The translations under genes and the position numbers were made by a program. Under the pieces are notes generated by a model. It was not told the origin of the DNA. It saw only the letters and a program-made list of their open reading frames with translations, and searched no databases. Source: an uncultured Selenomonadales bacterium (GTDB lineage: Bacteria > Bacillota > Negativicutes > Selenomonadales > Selenomonadaceae). Taken from it: a stretch of DNA of 41,495 bases. Location of the stretch: NCBI GenBank assembly GCA_946407095.1, contig CAMJMR010000023.1, positions 1 to 41,495 on the forward strand, given 5' to 3'. The first letter of the stretch is position 1. Every line of letters begins with the position of its first letter. Below, one piece after another: positions 16,467 to 24,917 of the stretch.

Positions 16467-17759
16467 TCACAGTCCGAAGCGAGCGAAAATCATATCGACG
16501 TTGCGAAGGAACCAGTTGTAGTCGAAGCAGGCGGCAATTTCCTCCGCGCCCAGGTATTTCGTGATGTCGGGGTCGGCTGCCACGTTCGTTTTGAAGTCTT
16601 CGCCGTCAAGCCAACGTTTCATTGCGTTGCGTTGCACCCACTTGTAAGCGTCTTCGCGCAGGACGCCCTTGCCCACAATCTCAAGCATGAGCCGCTGACT
16701 GTAAATCAGCCCGCCCGTCCGATTCATATTATGCAACATTGCGTCGGGATAGACAAGCAACTTGTCAACGATATTGGTTATCTTGCGCGTGCAGTAGTCA
16801 ACGTTAATCGTCGAGTCGGGAAGGATGACGCGTTCAACCGAGCTGTGCGAAATGTCGCGTTCGTGCCAAAGGGTGATGTCCTCCATTGCGGCGATTGCGT
16901 TGCCGCGCACGAGCCGAGCCATACCCGCCACGCGTTCGCAGTTTATCGGGTTGCGTTTGTGCGGCATGGCCGACGAGCCCTTTTGCCCCGGCGAAAAATA
17001 TTCTTCAGCCTCGCGAATGTCGGTGCGTTGCAGGTTGCGAATCTCCGTCGCGATTTTCTCAAGCGTGCTTGCCACTATCGCCAAGGTCGTCATGTATTCG
17101 GCGTGACGGTCGCGCTGAATGATTTGCGTCGCCAAACGGACGGGCATCAAGCCGAGCTTTTGGCAAACGAGCTCCTCAATGCGCGGGTCGATGTTTGAAT
17201 ACGTGCCGACGGCTCCGCTAAGCTTGCCGACGCTGACGATTTTCTTTGCGTGTTCGACGCGCTCAATGTCGCGTTCAACCTCCGCGCTCCAAAGCAAAAG
17301 CTTAAGCCCGAACGTCATGGGCTCCGCGTGAATGCCGTGCGTCCTGCCTATGCAAGCCGTATGTTTGAATTCGACGGCGCGGCGGCGCAACACTTCGCGG
17401 AACTTGCGCAGGTCGTCGAGGATAATTTCCGCCGAGCGTTTCATCATCAAGCAAATCGCGGTGTCCTTCACGTCGCTTGAAGTCAAGCCCTTGTGAATGT
17501 ATTTCGAGTCTTCGCCGACGTATTCGCCGACGCAAGTCAGAAAGGCGATGATGTCGTGGTGAGTGACCGATTCGATTTCGTGAATGCGTTCCAGGTTGAA
17601 GTTTGCCTTGGCGCGAATGTTTTGCGCGGCTTCGGCGGGGATTTCGCCGAGTTCTGCCATAGCGTCGCAGGCGGCCAGCTCCACGTCGAGAATCGTCTGC
17701 CATTCGTTTTCAATCGACCAGAGCTTACCCATTTCGGGCAAGGTGTAGCGTTTAATCAT
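16467..17759 (-). CDS. purB: adenylosuccinate lyase
   Basis: Splits fumarate from SAICAR and from adenylosuccinate, so it serves both the IMP pathway and AMP synthesis. The 430-residue protein is typical. It contains THHDIIAFLT with the catalytic base region, GLTSSDVKDTA, GRTHGIHAEPMTFG, and the fumarase/aspartase superfamily signature SSAMPHKRNP. ATG at 17757-17759 (MIKRYTLPEMG) is the normal start. It follows 11 bases after the Pro-rich exported-protein gene, suggesting one transcript with the upstream GT4 genes. Confidence 0.97.
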   Translation of the reverse strand: MIKRYTLPEMGKLWSIENEWQTILDVELAACDAMAELGEIPAEAAQNIRAKANFNLERIHEIESVTHHDIIAFLTCVGEYVGEDSKYIHKGLTSSDVKDTAICLMMKRSAEIILDDLRKFREVLRRRAVEFKHTACIGRTHGIHAEPMTFGLKLLLWSAEVERDIERVEHAKKIVSVGKLSGAVGTYSNIDPRIEELVCQKLGLMPVRLATQIIQRDRHAEYMTTLAIVASTLEKIATEIRNLQRTDIREAEEYFSPGQKGSSAMPHKRNPINCERVAGMARLVRGNAIAAMEDITLWHERDISHSSVERVILPDSTINVDYCTRKITNIVDKLLVYPDAMLHNMNRTGGLIYSQRLMLEIVGKGVLREDAYKWVQRNAMKRWLDGEDFKTNVAADPDITKYLGAEEIAACFDYNWFLRNVDMIFARFGL

Positions 17760-17770
17760 TGCTTAGCCTC

Positions 17771-18727
17771 CTATAAGTCCAGATAGTAATGCGTCGACAG
17801 TTCGATAAGTTCATCCGAAACGAGCGAATGGAAGCCCGCATACGACAGATTTTGAGCCTGCGCGGAAAAAGTGTAGTGCCCTACCGCCCAAGCCGCCACT
17901 TGCATGGTCTCAGATATTTTGGCGATATAAAGCGTGGTGCCCGTCGTCGTGTCGACGCGCCACTTCACGCCCGTCACGCCGCTTATGTCTTGAGGCTCTT
18001 CGCCGTCGGCGCGCTTGTAGGTCTTGACCGTCAAGGAAACAGTCGGCTCCCATCTGCGCCCGTAGCGAACTTCGGCAATGCCGTTGCTTGCGTAGAGCGC
18101 GGTTATTTCGTAGCCGGACTTGCGCGGCATGTAGAGCGGAATGAATTTGACGGCGCGAGCTACTTCGGTGAAATTGGCGTAGGCTGCCTGCTGATTCGGC
18201 AAGCTAACGGTTTCAGTTGCTTGCGGCGTGAAAGTCTGCGCGGGCGGAGGAGGTGGTTGAATCGGTTCGGGCGCGGGCGACTGTTCGATTACAGGTTCGG
18301 GCGTCGGTTGCTGTTCGATTATCGGTTCGGGCGCAGGCGGCGGTTCCGGTATCGGTTCGGGCGGCGGAGGCGGAGGCGCGGGTTCAGTCGGTGCATTCGG
18401 GTCTATGATGATGGTTTCGTCACGACTGCGCGAATCGTCGCGCGCGGTGCTTTCCTTGAGCTTGCGTTTATTTTCCTCTTCCTTTTCCTTGCGTGCCTGC
18501 TGAAGTTTCCTTTTGCGCTCTTTGATTTCCTTATCGGTTTCCTGCGTCCGTTCGGTAGAGATGCTTTCGGTGAGCGCGGGATTGATTTCGTTTAATTGTT
18601 CGTCGTCGCCTTCCTGTTCCGCAGCTATCAGCGCAAGTTCTTTGTCTTCCTCGGCAGCGTAGACGGCGCAAGGCAACTGAATCGCCGCCAAAAGCATAAG
18701 CAAGGCGATTTTCTTTCTGAACGTCAA
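17771..18727 (-). CDS. exported protein with coiled coil, Pro-rich repeats and a C-terminal DUF4367-like domain
   Basis: The 318 residues are arranged as a signal peptide (about 1-24), an acidic and then highly charged helical stretch (about 60-100, KEIKERKRKLQQ and following), a Pro/Glu-rich region (about 112-170) built on EPI/PEPPPAPEP repeats, and a globular C-terminal domain of about 140 residues. The last part (YMPRKSGYEITALYASNGIAEV, WAVGHYTFSAQ) resembles DUF4367-type domains of exported Firmicute proteins; this is a moderate guess. Pro-rich spacers of this kind often span the periplasm or wall. It starts just after the Rossmann-like gene and precedes purB. Confidence 0.8.
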   Translation of the reverse strand: MTFRKKIALLMLLAAIQLPCAVYAAEEDKELALIAAEQEGDDEQLNEINPALTESISTERTQETDKEIKERKRKLQQARKEKEEENKRKLKESTARDDSRSRDETIIIDPNAPTEPAPPPPPPEPIPEPPPAPEPIIEQQPTPEPVIEQSPAPEPIQPPPPPAQTFTPQATETVSLPNQQAAYANFTEVARAVKFIPLYMPRKSGYEITALYASNGIAEVRYGRRWEPTVSLTVKTYKRADGEEPQDISGVTGVKWRVDTTTGTTLYIAKISETMQVAAWAVGHYTFSAQAQNLSYAGFHSLVSDELIELSTHYYLDL

Positions 18728-18738
18728 ACATATTCCTC

Positions 18739-19695
18739 CTATCGGCTTAAATCCTGCGAAAGGATTTCGTATTGCCGATTGACGCGGGCAGTCGAGCCGT
18801 TGCCGAGCCGCAAGTCAATCAAAAATTCCTTGAGCGCGTTGAAATTGAACTTGACGCTGTCCGAAGGAAGCGCGGGGAAAATTTCAGCCAAAACCTTTTC
18901 GGCGCGAGCGACTTCGGCAATGTATTCGTCAAGGTAGGCGGTCTTGCGCTTGTGAGGCAAGGTGTTGAATTTTTTTAGGACGGCGGGCACCTTGGCGACG
19001 GTTTGACTTATCGCGGAAAGTTTTTCGTCGAGCCGGCCTTGCGGCGTGCGCTTGCGAAGTTCCTGCCGAAATTGCGGCGTGACTTCCAACTCAAACAGTG
19101 CGACCGCCTCCGTCAATGGGAAAATCTGCGCGGCGTTCTTCAAAAACTCTTCGACCTTCCACGGCTGCGCGATGAAATAAATTCGCCCGTAATCTTTGAC
19201 TGCCGACAAGACTTCGGGCGGCGGCGTTGACGGAAAGATAATCGTGTCGAATTTGTTTTCGGGCAGAAGGTAGCCTTCGCCCTCCGCGAAGATGAAATTC
19301 ACCGACGGGATTTTTCCGAGCGGGCGCGTTTCCGACAGGCAATAAAGTTTGTTGGCGGGGTTGAATTGCGGCAAAAGTTCTGCAAGCGATTCGTCGAGCG
19401 GCGACCATTGCCCGACGCGCAGGACTGTATGAACTTGCGGCTTGCGCAGGAGGCGGGCAACGATTCGCAGATAGGTTACGAGTTCCGCCATTGTTTCGGG
19501 CGTCCGCTTGAAAATTCTGTTCGCCGCCGCGTTGACGATGTTTGTCAGCGGATATTCGGCGGTGCGCTGTTCCGTGAATTGGTGCGAATGGACGCGGCTC
19601 CTGTTCACTAACGGCGTGCGAACGTCCGCAAGCAATGTGCCGCGGTCTCCGTCCTGCAGAATGTATTTTCCGTCCGAATAGTTTATGTTGCTCAA
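18739..19695 (-). CDS. conserved cytoplasmic protein, possibly with a methyltransferase-like Rossmann fold
   Basis: I do not recognise a named family. The 318-residue protein has no signal peptide. The middle (VHTVLRVGQWSPLDESLAELL, ANKLYCLSETRP, FDTIIFPSTPPP, GRIYFIAQPW) alternates strands and helices as in a SAM-dependent methyltransferase, but a clear glycine-rich SAM loop is missing. The C-terminal third is helical (AYLDEYIAEVARAEKVLAEI). Its ATG overlaps the stop of the GT4 gene by four bases, so the two are coupled; a role in glycan or surface-structure assembly is an inference from that pairing only. Confidence 0.7.
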   Translation of the reverse strand: MSNINYSDGKYILQDGDRGTLLADVRTPLVNRSRVHSHQFTEQRTAEYPLTNIVNAAANRIFKRTPETMAELVTYLRIVARLLRKPQVHTVLRVGQWSPLDESLAELLPQFNPANKLYCLSETRPLGKIPSVNFIFAEGEGYLLPENKFDTIIFPSTPPPEVLSAVKDYGRIYFIAQPWKVEEFLKNAAQIFPLTEAVALFELEVTPQFRQELRKRTPQGRLDEKLSAISQTVAKVPAVLKKFNTLPHKRKTAYLDEYIAEVARAEKVLAEIFPALPSDSVKFNFNALKEFLIDLRLGNGSTARVNRQYEILSQDLSR

Positions 19696-20825
19696 GTAGC
19701 GTCGCCTCCGTAAAGCAAATAGTTCAGCCGAGCCACGATTTTGTTCATGTCGAACTGTTCGCGGGCGTAGGCGGCAGCGTGTTGGCCGCCGTCACGAAGC
19801 AATTTTTCATCGCGGCAGACTTCGCGCAAAATATTCGCCAAGGCGTCGACGTTGCCAATCGGAAAGACTCTGCCGCATTCGTTATCGTCAGTCATATCGC
19901 CCGCCGCGTCGAAGCTTGAACAAATCGTGAAGTTTCCGCTGAACAAAGCCTCCGCCACGACGTTGGGCGTGCCGCCCTCAAAGTTGGAAGTCAGGCAGAA
20001 AATTTTCGCGCGCTTGTATTCTTCCATGAGCGTGTTTTTGTCCGCTATCAGTCCCGTGAAAGTCACACGTTCGCGCAAATCGGGACGAGCCGCAAAAAAT
20101 TTTTCAACGTAGGGCTTAAACGCCTCCTCAATGCCGCCGACCAGACGAACGCGCCAGCCGGGCAAATCGTTGGCAACTTTGGCGAACGCCTCAAGCAAAA
20201 TGTGATTCTGCTTTTGAGTCGAGCCGATTCGTCCGACAGTCAAGATGACATTTTCCTTGCGCATATCGTCGAAGTTGACGCCGAAAAAATTGTACCAGCC
20301 GTTGCGAATCAGCTCCACGGGCACGCTCCACTTCACCGAAAGATATTTTTGCGCGGCGCGGCAACTTGCGGCGACAACGTCACATGAATGCAAAAAATTT
20401 TTGTAAGCGGGGTCTTCGTGCGGAAGCCTGTCCGCCCAATCGATATTCATGTCGGTGGCAAGGTAAATCTTTCCGTCGGGGCGGACGCTCCTATAGCGCG
20501 CAACCAGCGGAATATAATCGGGATACGCGCCGTAAAGTATCAGCAAGTCCATATCGCCCGCGTGTGAGTCAATGTAATTGATTCGAGCCTGCACGGTGTC
20601 TTCGGGCAAGAAGTCAAGCTCCAAGCCGCGCAGATATTGTTCAAGGTAAGGATAATCGGCGTCGAACTTTATGCCGACCATCACCGACTTGAAGCCGTGA
20701 TTTTTTTGAAGCAGGTAAGGCACCAGCCCGCAATCTTTCATCAACTGTTGATTGTTCCAGCCGCCGCCGTTTACGGGGTCGCCGTTATGAGCTATGACGT
20801 AAGCTCCCCGCCTTCCGTTTTGCAT
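19692..20825 (-). CDS. family 4-type glycosyltransferase
   Basis: A GT-B fold sugar transferase that probably adds a sugar from a nucleotide donor to a surface glycan or lipid carrier. With ATG at 20823-20825 the protein is 377 residues. The C-terminal half has the GT4 landmarks ENVILTVGRIGSTQKQNH, WRVRLVGG, VTFTGLIADK and FEGGTPNVVAEALFSG, whose E-x7-E pair contacts the donor. The N-terminal half has HNGDPVNGGGWNNQQL and LATDMNIDW. Upstream frame extension to 20999 lacks support because the ribosome site GAGGTG lies just before this ATG. It is the first gene of the minus-strand operon leading into the purine genes. Confidence 0.9.
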   Translation of the reverse strand: MQNGRRGAYVIAHNGDPVNGGGWNNQQLMKDCGLVPYLLQKNHGFKSVMVGIKFDADYPYLEQYLRGLELDFLPEDTVQARINYIDSHAGDMDLLILYGAYPDYIPLVARYRSVRPDGKIYLATDMNIDWADRLPHEDPAYKNFLHSCDVVAASCRAAQKYLSVKWSVPVELIRNGWYNFFGVNFDDMRKENVILTVGRIGSTQKQNHILLEAFAKVANDLPGWRVRLVGGIEEAFKPYVEKFFAARPDLRERVTFTGLIADKNTLMEEYKRAKIFCLTSNFEGGTPNVVAEALFSGNFTICSSFDAAGDMTDDNECGRVFPIGNVDALANILREVCRDEKLLRDGGQHAAAYAREQFDMNKIVARLNYLLYGGDAT

Positions 20826-20843
20826 TGTCATCACCTCGCGCCG

Positions 20844-20872
20844 ATTATAACAGGCAACGCGGCAAGGGGCAA
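20844..20872 (-). promoter_or_regulatory. promoter of the GT4-to-purine operon
   Basis: On the minus strand TTGCCC (20867-20872) and TATAAT (20844-20849) are 17 bases apart. Transcription would start about 10 bases before the ATG at 20825, giving a very short leader. There is no room for a purine riboswitch here. Confidence 0.6.
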
Positions 20873-20925
20873 AGGGCAAGCCGCAAGTTTTTTCGGAGTC
20901 GCTTTGATTCTGCGCGGCTATTTTG

Positions 20926-20954
20926 TTAAAAATTTTTATCGCGCGTGTTATAAT
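20926..20954 (+). promoter_or_regulatory. promoter of the hybrid histidine kinase gene
   Basis: A perfect TATAAT at 20949-20954 is preceded at 17 bases by TTAAAA (20926-20931), a weak -35. The ribosome site GGGAG precedes ATG 20998. It diverges from the GT4 promoter. Confidence 0.5.
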
Positions 20955-20997
20955 CACAGTGCCGAAAGAGTTAAAGAGTCTTCGACGGGAGAATGTC

Positions 20998-23900
20998 ATG
21001 AATCAAATTGCACGAACAAAAACTTCGACGAGCGACAAGAAACGCTCTGTCATAACAAAGCTTTTAATCCCCGCGATTGTAATCACGTTCTTTGTCGGCA
21101 TCGTGCTGGCGTATTACAACATGCTTTACAACGAGACGCGCAACGGCATCATCCGAAACGGACAATCAGCCGCCATTCAGTCGAAAAATTATTTGAGCGA
21201 ATATCTTTCCACGAGCATCGACGCCATAAAGATAACCGCCTACACGACGGACGGCATGATTAAGAGTAAAAAGACGAACAAGGAAATTCTCGATTATCTG
21301 GTCGGACAGTCGACGGCGGTAACCAGCACAGTCTTTGAGAACACGACGGGGCTTTACGGCTACGTCAACGGCGAATATCTCGACGGAGCGGGTTGGGTTC
21401 CCGACGCGGGCTGGGTAGCGACGGAACGCCCGTGGTATGTAACGGCAATGGCAAGCGACGGCAACGTTACGCTCATTGACCCGTATCTCGACGCTCAAAC
21501 AGGCGAAGTCATGATGACAATCGCCAAAAAACTTTCCGACGGCAAAAGCGTCGTGGCAATGGACATAAGCCTCGACAGAGTGCAGAAAATCACCGAAGAA
21601 GCCGTGAAGTCCGGGCAGTCCGATTACGAATTCATTTTGGACAGCCGCAACATGGTCGTGGCTCATTCCGACAGAAACGAAGTCGGCAAGAACTACGCCG
21701 CCGAACAAGACAGCTTTTGGGGCGTCGTCTTGAATAACGTCAAAGCCTCGGACGATAATTTCTTTGAGTTTGACTATGAAAAAATCCACTACATTGCCTT
21801 CGCCGAAAGGATTGAAAACGATTGGCGTTGCCTGTCCGTGAAGAACACGACGGAAATTTTTACGCCGCTGAAATTCCTTTTGGGCACCACCATTGCCGTC
21901 GTGATTGTCGTCGTGCTCATCCTGCTGTACATCCTCAACAAATCGAATCAACGCTACGATATGGCGCAGGAACTCAACGAACAACTTTCCTCGCTGTCGA
22001 ATATCTATCTGTCCGTCTACGACATTGACATCATCGAAAACACTTTCAAGGAAATACAATCGACGCGCCCCATACTCGGCAAGCTGACCAAGGAAGACTT
22101 AAGCGGCGCAAGCTCCATGATTGAAGCGACCGTGCGGCAAATGACGGGCAAAGCATCTTTGGACGACGCGCTGAAATTCGTGAACCTCGACACTTTGAAC
22201 GACCGCTTGAAAGATTCGGACACCGTGGCACTTGAATACCTGAACGTTGAGCAAAAGTGGCGCAGGGCTCGCTTTATCGCCTCGCAACGCCTGAAGAACG
22301 GCATCGTCTCCAATGTCCTTTGGCTTATCGAAGACATCGACAAGGAAAAGCAGGAACGCGACGCCCTTATCAATCTTTCCGAACGCGCCTTTGCCGCAAG
22401 CGAAGCAAAATCTTCCTTCCTGTCCAACATGTCTCACGAAATACGCACGCCCATAAACGCGATTCTCGGCATGAACGAAATTATCATCAGAGAATGCGGC
22501 GACGCGAACATCATATCCTACGCGGAAAGCATAAGGACGGCCGGCAACACGCTTTTGGGGATTATCAACGACATTCTGGACTTTTCAAAGATTGAGGCGG
22601 GCAAGATAGAAATTATCCCCGTCGAATACGATTTGTCGTCTCTGATTAACGACCTGGTCAACATGATTCAACACAAGGCCGACGACAAGGGGCTGGCGTT
22701 ATCGCTTGAGTTCGATAAGGGCTTGCCGAAAATGCTTTACGGCGACGAAGTCCGCATTAAGCAAGTCATTACCAACATCCTGACAAACTCGGTGAAATAT
22801 ACCGAAAAGGGCATCGTGACGTTTTCAATCGGCTTTAAGCGCGTCGAGGCGGAGGCTGACAGCGTAATTCTCTTGGTTTCGGTCAAGGACACGGGCATCG
22901 GCATAAAGCCCGAAGACATGAAGAAACTTTTCGCGGAATTTGAACGCATTGAAGAGGATCGCAATCGCAACGTCGAAGGCACGGGGCTCGGCATGGCCAT
23001 TACCAAAAATCTTTTGCACTTGATGAAAAGCAGCCTCAAGGTCGAAAGTATTTATGGCTTGGGGTCGAAGTTTTCATTCGAGCTGAAGCAGAAGGTCATC
23101 AAGTGGGAACCGCTGGGCGACTACGAGGCGTCGTACAAAGCTGGCTTGAAGGAACGGAAACGCTATCGGGAAAAGTTCACGGCTCCGACGGCGCGCGTCC
23201 TCATGGTCGACGACAATTCAATGAATCTTATGGTCTTCAAAAATCTGCTCAAGCAAACGCAAATCAAAATCGACACGGCAATCAGCGGCGACGAGGGGCT
23301 CCGTTTAACCCAAAGCAACAAGTACGACGTGATATTTTTGGATCACATGATGCCCGACAAGGACGGCATTGAAACGTTGCAGGAGTTGCGGGCGCAGGAA
23401 CAAAATCCCAACTGCCGCACGGTTGCCGTCTGCCTGACTGCCAATGCCATATCGGGCGCGCGAGAAAAATACATTGCGGCGGGCTTCGACAACTACCTGA
23501 CCAAGCCGATTAATCCCGACAAGCTGGAAGAAATGTTGCTGGAATATTTGCCGGCGGAAAAGGTTGAGGCGGCGTCCAAAGACGATGCCGACGTTGCGAT
23601 TCAAGACGAGCCGCCGCAAGCGTTCAAATACTTGAATATCGCCATGGGCTTGCAATACAGCGACGGCGAGGATATGTTCCGAGAGGTCGTGGAAATGTTC
23701 TGCGGTCTCAAGGACGCCAACAAGGCGAAAATCCAAAAGGCTTTCGACGGCGGCGATTGGAAAAATTATACGATTTTCATTCATTCGTTGAAGTCAACCG
23801 CGCTTTCTGTCGGCGGCGAACAAGTCGGACAAATCGCCAAAAAACTTGAGGCGGCGGGCAAAGTCTTGCGAAACAATGACTCTTCGGAAAAGGACAAGCG

Positions 23901-24006
23901 CGACGCCGAAGCTTACATAAAATCGAATCACGCCGAGGCAATGAAACTTTACGACAAGCTTGTCGAAGAGGGTCAACGCTACCTTGAAGCGAATCAAAGC
24001 CCGTGA
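20998..24006 (+). CDS. hybrid sensor histidine kinase with Cache, HisKA, HATPase, receiver and HPt domains
   Basis: A membrane phosphorelay sensor of 1002 residues. In order: TM1 (about 20-42), an extracellular Cache-type sensor domain (about 45-290, with GWVATERPWYVTAM and the VTLIDPYLDAQTGE segment), TM2 (about 298-318), a PAS-like linker (about 330-450), the dimerisation domain with phosphoacceptor His480 in NMSHEIRTP, the ATPase domain (NILTNSVKYTEKG, DTGIGI, GTGLGMAITKNLL), a receiver domain with phosphoacceptor Asp782 in FLDHMMPDKDG, and a C-terminal HPt domain with His929 in FIHSLKST. ATG 20998 follows GGGAG. No separate response regulator is adjacent, so its output partner lies elsewhere. 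The ligand is unknown; Cache domains often bind amino or organic acids. Confidence 0.95.
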   Translation: MNQIARTKTSTSDKKRSVITKLLIPAIVITFFVGIVLAYYNMLYNETRNGIIRNGQSAAIQSKNYLSEYLSTSIDAIKITAYTTDGMIKSKKTNKEILDYLVGQSTAVTSTVFENTTGLYGYVNGEYLDGAGWVPDAGWVATERPWYVTAMASDGNVTLIDPYLDAQTGEVMMTIAKKLSDGKSVVAMDISLDRVQKITEEAVKSGQSDYEFILDSRNMVVAHSDRNEVGKNYAAEQDSFWGVVLNNVKASDDNFFEFDYEKIHYIAFAERIENDWRCLSVKNTTEIFTPLKFLLGTTIAVVIVVVLILLYILNKSNQRYDMAQELNEQLSSLSNIYLSVYDIDIIENTFKEIQSTRPILGKLTKEDLSGASSMIEATVRQMTGKASLDDALKFVNLDTLNDRLKDSDTVALEYLNVEQKWRRARFIASQRLKNGIVSNVLWLIEDIDKEKQERDALINLSERAFAASEAKSSFLSNMSHEIRTPINAILGMNEIIIRECGDANIISYAESIRTAGNTLLGIINDILDFSKIEAGKIEIIPVEYDLSSLINDLVNMIQHKADDKGLALSLEFDKGLPKMLYGDEVRIKQVITNILTNSVKYTEKGIVTFSIGFKRVEAEADSVILLVSVKDTGIGIKPEDMKKLFAEFERIEEDRNRNVEGTGLGMAITKNLLHLMKSSLKVESIYGLGSKFSFELKQKVIKWEPLGDYEASYKAGLKERKRYREKFTAPTARVLMVDDNSMNLMVFKNLLKQTQIKIDTAISGDEGLRLTQSNKYDVIFLDHMMPDKDGIETLQELRAQEQNPNCRTVAVCLTANAISGAREKYIAAGFDNYLTKPINPDKLEEMLLEYLPAEKVEAASKDDADVAIQDEPPQAFKYLNIAMGLQYSDGEDMFREVVEMFCGLKDANKAKIQKAFDGGDWKNYTIFIHSLKSTALSVGGEQVGQIAKKLEAAGKVLRNNDSSEKDKRDAEAYIKSNHAEAMKLYDKLVEEGQRYLEANQSP

Positions 24007-24012
24007 ATCGGA

Positions 24013-24262
24013 GGGTGTGTCGATAAGTTGCCGACTTCGATTAATCTTAATTTTTATGATTAGGATCTACTTTCTTTGCTTGCCCAAAGAAAGTAGCAAA
24101 GAAAAGGCCCCTCGCAGGGGCGTTAAGCGAGTGACCGCAACTAACCATGACTGCACAGGAATCGAAACCGCAACCGCTCGTGCCCGCTTTGTTGCATCAC
24201 GCAACAAGCCGCGGGCGGCCGCCCGTCCATGGGCGGCCTCTTTCCTTGCAACGTCACATTGT
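24013..24262 (+). repeat. R2 element, copy c
   Basis: It starts GGGTGTGTCGATAAGTTG and ends near TTGCAACG. H1 is at 24067-24096 (12 pairs, loop CTTGCC), H2 at about 24109-24123 (CCCCTCGCAGGGG), H3 at 24182-24216 (GCCCGC/GCGGGC with TTGTTGC/GCAACAA) and H4 at 24217-24238. It lies between the kinase gene and the fur promoter, beside R1 copy A. Confidence 0.88.
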
Positions 24263-24292
24263 CCCGTCGAAAGGCGGAATTTTTTTTGTGAG

Positions 24293-24388
24293 GCTAGAAA
24301 TGCGCAGCATTTCGTTCCGGCGCGGGGATAACCCCTCCTTTGTCGAAGAGCACGGCGCGCTATCTGTTCCGCCGCTTTCAAAGCGGCT
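24293..24388 (+). repeat. R1 element, copy A (96 bp)
   Basis: GCTAGAAATGCGCAGCATTT opens the element and GCCGCTTTCAAAGCGGC closes it. An AATGC/GCATT mini-stem near the start is varied in the other copies but still able to pair. It ends four bases before the -35 box of the fur promoter. Confidence 0.88.
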
Positions 24389-24391
24389 TTT

Positions 24392-24420
24392 TGCGCTTTC
24401 AGGCGATAACTGCTATAATC
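24392..24420 (+). promoter_or_regulatory. promoter of the fur-hemZ operon
   Basis: TTGCGC (24392-24397) and a perfect TATAAT (24415-24420) are 17 bases apart, with AAGGAGG at 24433-24439 before the ATG. R1 copy A is immediately upstream. Confidence 0.7.
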
Positions 24421-24448
24421 AGTTCAAATCGTGAAGGAGGCTTTAACC

Positions 24449-24913
24449 ATGAGCGAAAACCATCAGCTGTTCGGCGTGGAAGACTTGCGCGGCAAGCTTT
24501 CGGAGCGCGGCTACAAAATGACGCCGCAACGTCAAGAAATTCTGCGGATATTCGTCGAACACTCGGACTATCACCACATGAGCGCGGAGGACGTCTACGC
24601 TATCCTTCAAAAGCGGGAATCTGAAATCGGCTTGGCGACGGTTTATCGCGCCTTGGATTTGCTCTGCGAATTGGGCATTCTGGTTAAAGTCGAATTCGGC
24701 GACGGCTGCGCCCGCTACGAACTCAACACCGCCGACCCGAAAATTCATCACCACCACCATTTGATTTGCCTAAAATGCAAGAAGGTCATCGAGTTCGAAG
24801 ACGATTTGCTTGACGATTTGGAGGCGACTATCGCGAAAAAATCCGGCTTCCAGATTTTGAATCACGAAGTAAAATTTTTCGGCTACTGCAAAGATTGTCG
24901 GGGGGAGGCATGA
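24449..24913 (+). CDS. fur: Fur-family metal-responsive transcriptional regulator
   Basis: A DNA-binding repressor of 154 residues, most like Fur though PerR or Zur is possible. The winged-helix part holds RGYKMTPQRQEIL and GLATVYRALDLL (recognition helix). The dimerisation part holds the metal-binding HHHHHLICLKC segment, the EFEDDLL acidic cluster, and a second cysteine pair CKDC near the C terminus for structural zinc. ATG 24449 is chosen over an in-frame GTG at 24431 because AAGGAGG (24433-24439) sits at the right distance. The hemZ start is five bases after its stop, linking iron sensing to haem synthesis on one transcript. Confidence 0.93.
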   Translation: MSENHQLFGVEDLRGKLSERGYKMTPQRQEILRIFVEHSDYHHMSAEDVYAILQKRESEIGLATVYRALDLLCELGILVKVEFGDGCARYELNTADPKIHHHHHLICLKCKKVIEFEDDLLDDLEATIAKKSGFQILNHEVKFFGYCKDCRGEA

Positions 24914-24917
24914 CATT

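Noticed and set aside
24067-24381. 104-codon minus-strand frame over R2 copy c and R1 copy A
   Set aside because: It consists wholly of repeat sequence, with no ribosome site and no conserved frame among the copies.
24730-24775. Run of five histidines in the Fur-family protein, as if an affinity tag
   Set aside because: A His-rich stretch before LICLKC is natural in Fur proteins as part of the metal site.
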